From Cephalothrix spiralis (taxonomy: Eukaryota; Nemertea; Palaeonemertea; Archinemertea; Cephalotrichidae), in contig JAUCNG010267741.1 of the NCBI GenBank assembly GCA_032353305.1, forward strand, positions 1 to 12,457: a stretch of DNA of 12,457 nt. Reading direction: 5' to 3'. Made by a program: the position numbers and the translations under genes. A model generated the notes under the pieces. That model had not been told where the DNA came from. It did not search any database and saw nothing but the letters and a program-made list of their open reading frames with translations. Position 1 is the first letter of the stretch. Every line of letters starts with the position of its first letter. Below, piece after piece: positions 8,672-12,457 of this stretch.

Positions 8672-11600
8672 GTAAGTTAACCAGCATTCACACATATTTC
8701 TAAACAATTGAAATCTTCGTAGCAATGAGATTTGCGTAAAAAAGAAACCTGTATACATTAAAATATACAATATAGAATTTCAATATTTCTGCTCATATCA
8801 TTTCAATAAGATAAAATACCTTTAAATTGTATAGATAAATTGTTTTAATGATCTTCATTAAGTGTCTTATCTTCAACTGATCATGCATTTTTTTTTTAAA
8901 GAGAATGTCCAAGTGAAGTTATGTGTTGTCGCTTCCATGCTGAGGGGCTTATACTGGCTGTTGGATTTGTTGATGGTTATGTCCGAGTAAGTATATTGAC
9001 ATAGTGTCGTTCAAACCCAAGACAAATAACTTGCTTTAATTTAATTGGTTAGATTTGGATAATTTCATTATAGGCAAAAACACTGACACACAAATTTACT
9101 AGTTATCCTTAATTGCACAATCATGTAGTATGAATAATTTTAGTATTGCACTCATCTGTGGCTCTTGCTATATAAATCACTGTACTGTTACTCTTTTATG
9201 GCACTCGCCACATGTAGTATTGCCTATTACTTGTTAACATTTTCGGATTTCCCATTAATATTAACTTGCAGTTTTATCGAAGAAACTGGTTTTCAAAAAT
9301 TGTTAGCAATTTGATAGTATAAATGAGCAGTCCTTGCATGGTGTGCAAAGGTTTGAAACTCGCATGACCTATGCGCTATAGTCTAGTCGGAGGGAAAATA
9401 TACAGGGTGTCCCAATAATGAATTTACTATATTGCTGCTAGAGATCACTAGAGAGATCATGGTCTTCTCTTTCAAATAAAATAAATTTGCTGCAATTCCA
9501 ATTCTGTCTATCATTTCCCCAAATGAACGTTCTTTCTCGAAAATGTGATTCTCAAAAATGTGATTTTTATACCTAAATACCTAATTAAATATCACAAATT
9601 GAAATATACTGAAAATATTCCAGATTAATTTTTAGAGTGATTGAAAATAACATAAATTCCCCCAGAGGACCAAAAAATAAATTTCCCAAATGAACGTCCT
9701 TTCTCGAATAGAAAATGTGATTCTCGAAAATGTGATCTTTTAATTTTTATAAATTTCTTATTCAATTTACTATTCAAAACAAAATTTATCACAAATTGAA
9801 ATGCACTGAAAATATTCCAGATTAATTTTAGAGTGATTGAAAATAACATAAATTCCCCCAGAGGACCAAAAAATAAAATTTCCCCAAATGAACGTCCTTT
9901 CTGAAATAGAAAATGTGATTCTCGAAAATGTGATTTTTATATACCTTTTTAATTTTTATAAATTTCATATTCAATTTACTATTCAAAACAAAATTTATCA
10001 CAAATTGAATTGCACTGAAAATATTCCAGATTATTTTAGAGTGATAACATAAATTCCCCAGAGGACCAAAAAATTGAACGTCCTTTCTCGAATAGAAAAT
10101 GTGACTCTCGAAAATGTGATTTTTAAACCTTTGTAATTTTTCAAAAATTTCTTATTCAATTTACTATTCAAAACAATATTAATCAAAAATTGAAATGCAC
10201 TGAAAATATTCCAGATTAATTTTAGAATGATTGAAAATTTAGTTATGAACCGATCTGCACCAAATCTGTTTTATTTGAGAGAGAAGACCATGTTCCCAAA
10301 TAAGTATTTAATTCAATATTGGGACACACTGTATACTTCGTTTACTAACTATTGACCCATCATAAGACCTAAACCGCCAAGACAGTTCCAGAACCTTATA
10401 TATTTCGGGCATTTCTGAAATATAATTCGAAGCTAAAAAAAAATTAGAATTGAAGTCTTAATTTATGTTTTTTGTTCTATTAGATCTATGACCCTGAATC
10501 TGGAAAAGTGTTACACAGTTTGTATGATGATGATACGAGAACACTCCGACAACCTGTTACGTCAATCCAATTCAAGCCAGCGGGAAGTGATGAGAAAATC
10601 GAGCGCCAACGAATTGTAATGGTTTCATGTAAGTTATAATACTGCTTTTAAAAAGCTATCATAAAAGGAGACATGATAGGGATTTGGATGCCTTAGCTTA
10701 GATTCTAAGCTAAGGCATCCAATCCGCCTTTAGATTTAAGATCGATATTACAATTCTAAGCCTTAGAATTGTAATATTGATCTTAAATCTAAAGGCGGAT
10801 TTATTTGGAATATGAGTGACTTTTCGTATATATTTTGCAGCCAACTACAAAATTGGCGAGGGCAATATTTGTACCATTTTCGGCCCCCCAGCTGTTTTGC
10901 ATATTGGCGGGTAGTATATATATATTTCTGGAAAGGTCTTGAAAAATACGGATCCCTCGGGGGGTTTAAATTTTTGCCCCACCCCCCTGGGTAGGGGTGG
11001 GGGGCATGTGATTTATCCAAAAATTCAAAAAAATCTTTTTTTGCCCCCATGGGGTTTGGCTGATCAATAAGACCCCAAAAAGTGATCAGACCCACCCCTG
11101 AACCTAAACCCCCGCATTTTTCAAGACCTTTCCAGAAATATATATTTTGTGTGGTCAACTACCCGCCAATATGCAAAAATGCTGGGGGGGGGGCGAAAAT
11201 GGTACAAATATTGCCCTCGCCAATTTTTCCGTCCAATTGTGTACTGTAGTTAACCAAAAAAGTCGCCTTAATTTAAATAAATTCAATATATGCTAGATAT
11301 TGCATATTCTGTTGACTAGAACTCTTATTCAATTGCATTTAAATTACTCTGGTAAACAAGAGTTCTGTATCTGTACTTGGTACTCCTAATACTAACACAG
11401 TCTCTGGTAAATAAAAGTTTACTATGTACAATAATATACAATATAAGAATAACTATGCGTTTCCGCCGAATCATTTATCATTTATTATTCAATGGTCATT
11501 TTACGGGTTTATGTCATTGGCCTATTTGTACTTGTGATTATTCGTTATTTTGGCATATCTTTTCTGTACAAAATTGTAAGTGGTAGGTTTTAAATTCTTT

Positions 11601-12457
11601 TCTCCTTCTTCTTTATATAATAGATGCTTCAGGATTTGTAAAACTCTGGCATTTCACGTCTGGGAAATGTTTAGCTACATTAAATGAAGAATCAAGGCAA
11701 ACGTTGTATGCAACTGTCAACAATGACGGTACAAAATTTGTTACTGGTGGTGATAACTGTTCGTTAAACATGTACGACATCGAATCAATGAAGTTACTTA
11801 AGGTTTTCCAAGCGAGGTATGTGTCCATAAATTTCGATTTTAGCCGAAAAGTAGATTTTAGTGCTTCAAATCGTGATTTATCAACTACTAACAGAAAAGT
11901 TTATTTAATAGAAGTCATACGATAGTTGTCAAATTTGGTCATTTAATTAATTCCCACATTAGTAGTCGAAAGTGTGAGATAACGCTCCATCCTATTGCTG
12001 CTTCTTGATTACCAGCACACCGTTGGCTACATTAGATCAGATTAAATGCGGAATATAACCACAAACCTGGGTCTATTAGCCGGGGTCTATCAATAATTAG
12101 ACCCCACTCAGTCTACCCCAAAACGCCGGAAAGTCCGCCACCGGCGGTAAAAAAAAGATTTTTTTTATTATTTTCATTTTTTGGAAATTCTTACCGGCAA
12201 TCAATTAAAAAAAGGGAATAACCATCCTCCCGAGGTTTAACTCTTTTAGACCGAATGTCTTTTATATTTCATTGTTATCAGTATTTCAATAGTCCTCAAT
12301 CAACTGGGTCTATTAGCCGGGGTCTATCAATAATTAGACCTCAGTTGACCCCTATCACATTCATAATATATACTAACCTAGGTCTAACGTATTTTATATG
12401 TATTCATTAAATTCTTACAGCTCTGGCAGGTAAGATTAGAGAAGAAAAGTTTCAACT
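8596..12457 (+). CDS. WD40-repeat protein, partial, at least four exons
   Basis: The coding segments are 8596-8671, 8902-8986, 10484-10628 and 11624-11816, with further exon(s) at or beyond 12421. They join without frame breaks; counting from ATG at 8604, 163 complete residues are visible. Three WD40-type blades are recognisable. Blade 1 is about residues 27-66 (SEVMCCRFHAEGLILAVGF, then DGYVRIYD). Blade 2 is about 75-119 (PVTSIQFKP, a charged insertion, VMVSYASGFVKLWHF). Blade 3 is about 126-160 (TLYATVNNDGTKFVTGG, then SLNMYD). The D-G-x-(V/L)-(R/K)-(I/L)-(Y/W) strand endings are typical of WD propellers, which act as protein-interaction scaffolds. The start of AGGDINTVRV and the VSYASGxVKxW motif suggest one conserved subfamily, but I cannot name the orthologue. 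ATG 8604 may be the start or an internal Met, because a splice acceptor precedes the exon. Confidence 0.85.
8902..8986 (+). CDS. WD40 gene, second identified exon (blade 1)
   Basis: The acceptor is TTTTTTTTAAAG and the donor GTAAGT at 8987. The first base completes Ile. It then encodes ECPSEVMCCRFHAEG, LILAVGFVDGYVR and ends in phase 0. The hydrophobic strands and the DGYVR turn followed by IYD in the next exon match a WD40 blade. Confidence 0.88.
9403..10331. mobile_element. Non-autonomous TA-flanked DNA transposon (MITE) with long terminal inverted repeats
   Basis: The left end reads (TA)CAGGGTGTCCCAATAATGAA. The right end, reverse-complemented, reads (TA)CAGTGTGTCCCAATATTGAA. The outer 24 bases including the TA differ at two positions. 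A TA dinucleotide flanks each side, as in Tc1/mariner target duplications. The similarity continues inward: CATGGTCTTCTCTTTCAAAT at about 9459-9478 pairs with its near complement at about 10272-10292, giving imperfect arms of roughly 75-90 bp. There is no transposase frame. The interior is a tandem repeat, described separately. The CAGGGTGTCC-type terminus is seen in mariner-like elements, so that superfamily is likely but not proven. Confidence 0.82.
9516..10240 (+). repeat. Minisatellite of four units of about 167-198 bp inside the MITE
   Basis: Units begin at AAATGAACGT or AATTGAACGT near 9521, 9688, 9886 and 10072. Each contains CTTTCT(C)GAA, one or two GAAAATGTGATT words, TCACAAATTGAAAT-like, CACTGAAAATATTCCAGATT, and, in the first three, ATAAATTCCCC(C)AGAGGACC. 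The last unit lacks this end. Length differences come from internal insertions and deletions. The array starts and ends inside the MITE arms, so it expanded within the element. Confidence 0.88.
10484..10628 (+). CDS. WD40 gene, third identified exon (end of blade 1, start of blade 2)
   Basis: The acceptor TTCTATTAG and the donor GTAAGT bound 145 nt. It encodes IYDPESGKVLHSLYDDD, TRTLRQPVTSIQFKPAGSDE and KIERQRIVMVS, then one base (T). IYD plus ESGKVLHSL closes a WD blade and PVTSIQFKP opens the next. The charged GSDEKIERQR stretch is a loop insertion. Confidence 0.88.
10656..10679. repeat. Short hairpin (7-bp stem)
   Basis: CTATCAT (10656-10662) and ATGATAG (10673-10679) are perfect inverted repeats around a 10-nt loop. 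This is the first of three adjacent hairpins. Confidence 0.6.
10686..10720. repeat. Perfect 17-bp palindrome with one-base centre
   Basis: GGATGCCTTAGCTTAGA (10686-10702) is followed by a single T and then its exact reverse complement (10704-10720). Such a perfect palindrome directly abutting another hairpin is unlikely by chance. Confidence 0.92.
10721..10801. repeat. Near-perfect 40-bp inverted repeat with one-base centre
   Basis: The left arm 10721-10760 (starting AATCCGCCTTTAGATTTAAG) is the reverse complement of the right arm 10762-10801, with one mismatch (CGAT versus TGAT, a G-T wobble in RNA). The spacer is a single C. Transcribed as part of the intron it would form a long double-stranded hairpin. 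Confidence 0.93.
10849..11227. mobile_element. Large inverted-repeat (foldback) element with a GC-rich core
   Basis: The left arm runs from AAAATTGGCGAGGGCAATAT (10849) through GGTACC-less TTTGTACCATTTTCG, GCATATTGGCGGGTAGT and TTTCTGGAAAGGTCTTGAAA to about 10950. The right arm, about 11113-11227, is its reverse complement, ending ATTGCCCTCGCCAATTTTT, with a few small indels. The centre holds runs of C and G (CCCCACCCCCC, GGGGTGGGGGG) that can pair with each other. A run of ten G lies at 11184-11193. Weaker matches (GTGACTTTT at about 10816 and AAAAAGTCGCC at about 11258) suggest the arms once extended further. No transposase frame is present and target duplications are unclear. Confidence 0.82.
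11624..11816 (+). CDS. WD40 gene, fourth identified exon (blades 2 and 3)
   Basis: The acceptor TTTATATAATAG and the donor GTATGT (AG|GTATGT) bound 193 nt. The first two bases complete Tyr. It encodes ASGFVKLWHFTSGKCLATLN, EESRQTLYATVNNDGTKF, VTGGDNCSLNMYDIESMK and LLKVFQA, and leaves with two bases (AG). VKLWHF and LNMYD are the W/Y-D-type strand ends of two consecutive WD40 blades. The frame stays open past the donor to TAG at 11923-11925, so intron retention would add about 36 residues. Confidence 0.88.
12067..12103 (+). repeat. 37-bp direct repeat with internal hairpin, copy 1
   Basis: The repeat starts CTGGGTCTATTAGCCGGGGT and ends AATAATTAGACC. Inside it GGGGTCTA and TAGACCCC (reaching just beyond the repeat) form an 8-bp stem with an 8-nt loop. 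It is identical to the copy at 12304-12340. Confidence 0.9.
12304..12340 (+). repeat. 37-bp direct repeat with internal hairpin, copy 2
   Basis: This copy is identical over 37 bp to 12067-12103. It is flanked by TCAA on the left and TCAGTTGA on the right, so TCAACTGGGTCT and AGACCTCAGTTGA form an outer near-perfect inverted repeat. This resembles a very small foldback element or the two ends of one. Confidence 0.9.
12421..12429 (+). CDS. Possible 9-nt microexon of the WD40 gene
   Basis: The strong acceptor ATTCTTACAG ends at 12420. In the phase left by the previous exon (AG), the sequence reads AG-C TCT GGC AGG TAA, a stop, unless splicing occurs at the GTAAGA donor at 12430. That would leave a 9-nt exon adding Ser-Ser-Gly and two bases. 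Alternatively the acceptor is 12439 (ATTAG), giving REEKFQ in frame. The sequence alone cannot decide. Confidence 0.35.

Larger units (their letters stand above)
8987..10483 (+). other. WD40 gene intron hosting a MITE
   Basis: This intron of about 1.5 kb runs from GTAAGT to TTCTATTAG. The TA-flanked element at 9403-10331 fills most of it. The flanks (8987-9402 and 10334-10483) are plain AT-rich DNA. Confidence 0.8.
10629..11623 (+). other. WD40 gene intron with foldback structures
   Basis: This intron of about 1.0 kb runs from GTAAGT to TATAATAG. From 10656 to 10801 it holds three back-to-back hairpins, and from 10849 to 11227 a large inverted repeat. The remaining 11228-11623 shows no gene or clear element. 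Confidence 0.8.
11817..12420 (+). other. WD40 gene intron with paired 37-bp repeats
   Basis: This 604-nt intron runs from GTATGTG to ATTCTTACAG. It carries two identical direct repeats at 12067-12103 and 12304-12340. The rest is AT-rich, with a small GC palindrome (CCGCCACCGGCGG, about 12136-12148). Confidence 0.7.

Noticed and set aside
8582-8770. Minus-strand open frame
   Set aside because: It overlaps the antisense of the WD40 exon at 8596-8671 and adjoining intron, with no coding features.
9625-9849. Minus-strand open frame as a MITE-encoded protein
   Set aside because: It lies in the minisatellite units, is Phe/Lys/Ile-rich from AT-rich sequence, and shows no transposase motif.
10763-11158. 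Minus-strand open frame of 131 codons
   Set aside because: It runs through the foldback element, reads the inverted repeat, and its Pro/Gly-rich stretch comes from C/G runs; it resembles no protein family.
11613-11828. Minus-strand open frame
   Set aside because: It is the antisense shadow of the WD40 exon at 11624-11816.
11704-11925. Independent plus-strand gene
   Set aside because: It is the WD40 exon frame read through its GTATGT donor into the intron, not a separate gene.

Overview
This window looks like nuclear DNA from an AT-rich invertebrate animal genome. Long open reading frames are absent. Short coding segments sit between GT/AG splice sites (GTAAGT, GTATGT and GTACGT donors; TTCAG, ACAG and TAG acceptors) and join in a consistent phase, and the introns are full of eukaryotic-type repeats (a tRNA-derived SINE-like unit, a TA-flanked MITE, foldback elements, minisatellites). 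The sequence alone does not fix the phylum; a tunicate or another marine invertebrate is a guess.

Two protein-coding genes lie head to head, and neither is complete. On the minus strand (6063 down past base 1) is the 5' part of a SEC14-like lipid-transfer protein gene. Three exons (6010-6063, 3924-3999, 1740-1783) join without a frame break into 58 residues matching the CRAL-TRIO N-terminal helical domain. On the plus strand (from 8596 to beyond the right edge) is the 5' or internal part of a WD40-repeat gene. Four exons (8596-8671, 8902-8986, 10484-10628, 11624-11816) join into at least 163 residues covering about three beta-propeller blades; the next exon probably begins near 12421. The roughly 2.5 kb between them (6064-8595) holds any promoters and any undetected 5' exons.

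Region by region: 1-1739 is SEC14-like intron 3, mostly unremarkable, with one GC-rich open segment near 1198-1341. 1784-3923 is intron 2, with a tandem array of about 185-bp units (2396-3010) flanked by related direct repeats rich in GTCGAAAAGTC. 4000-6009 is intron 1, with a SINE-like tRNA head (4566-4660) and a diverged duplicated GC-rich sequence (4846-5495). 6064-8595 is intergenic, with a 50-bp tandem duplication and an AT-rich inverted repeat. The WD40 introns carry, in order, nothing obvious (8672-8901), a MITE with an internal minisatellite (9403-10331), three adjacent hairpins plus a large inverted repeat (10656-11227), and a pair of identical 37-bp hairpin-bearing repeats (12067-12340).

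The two genes have no evident functional link beyond adjacency. The most striking structure is the string of foldback elements in the WD40 introns. I see no convincing evidence of a new multi-gene system.
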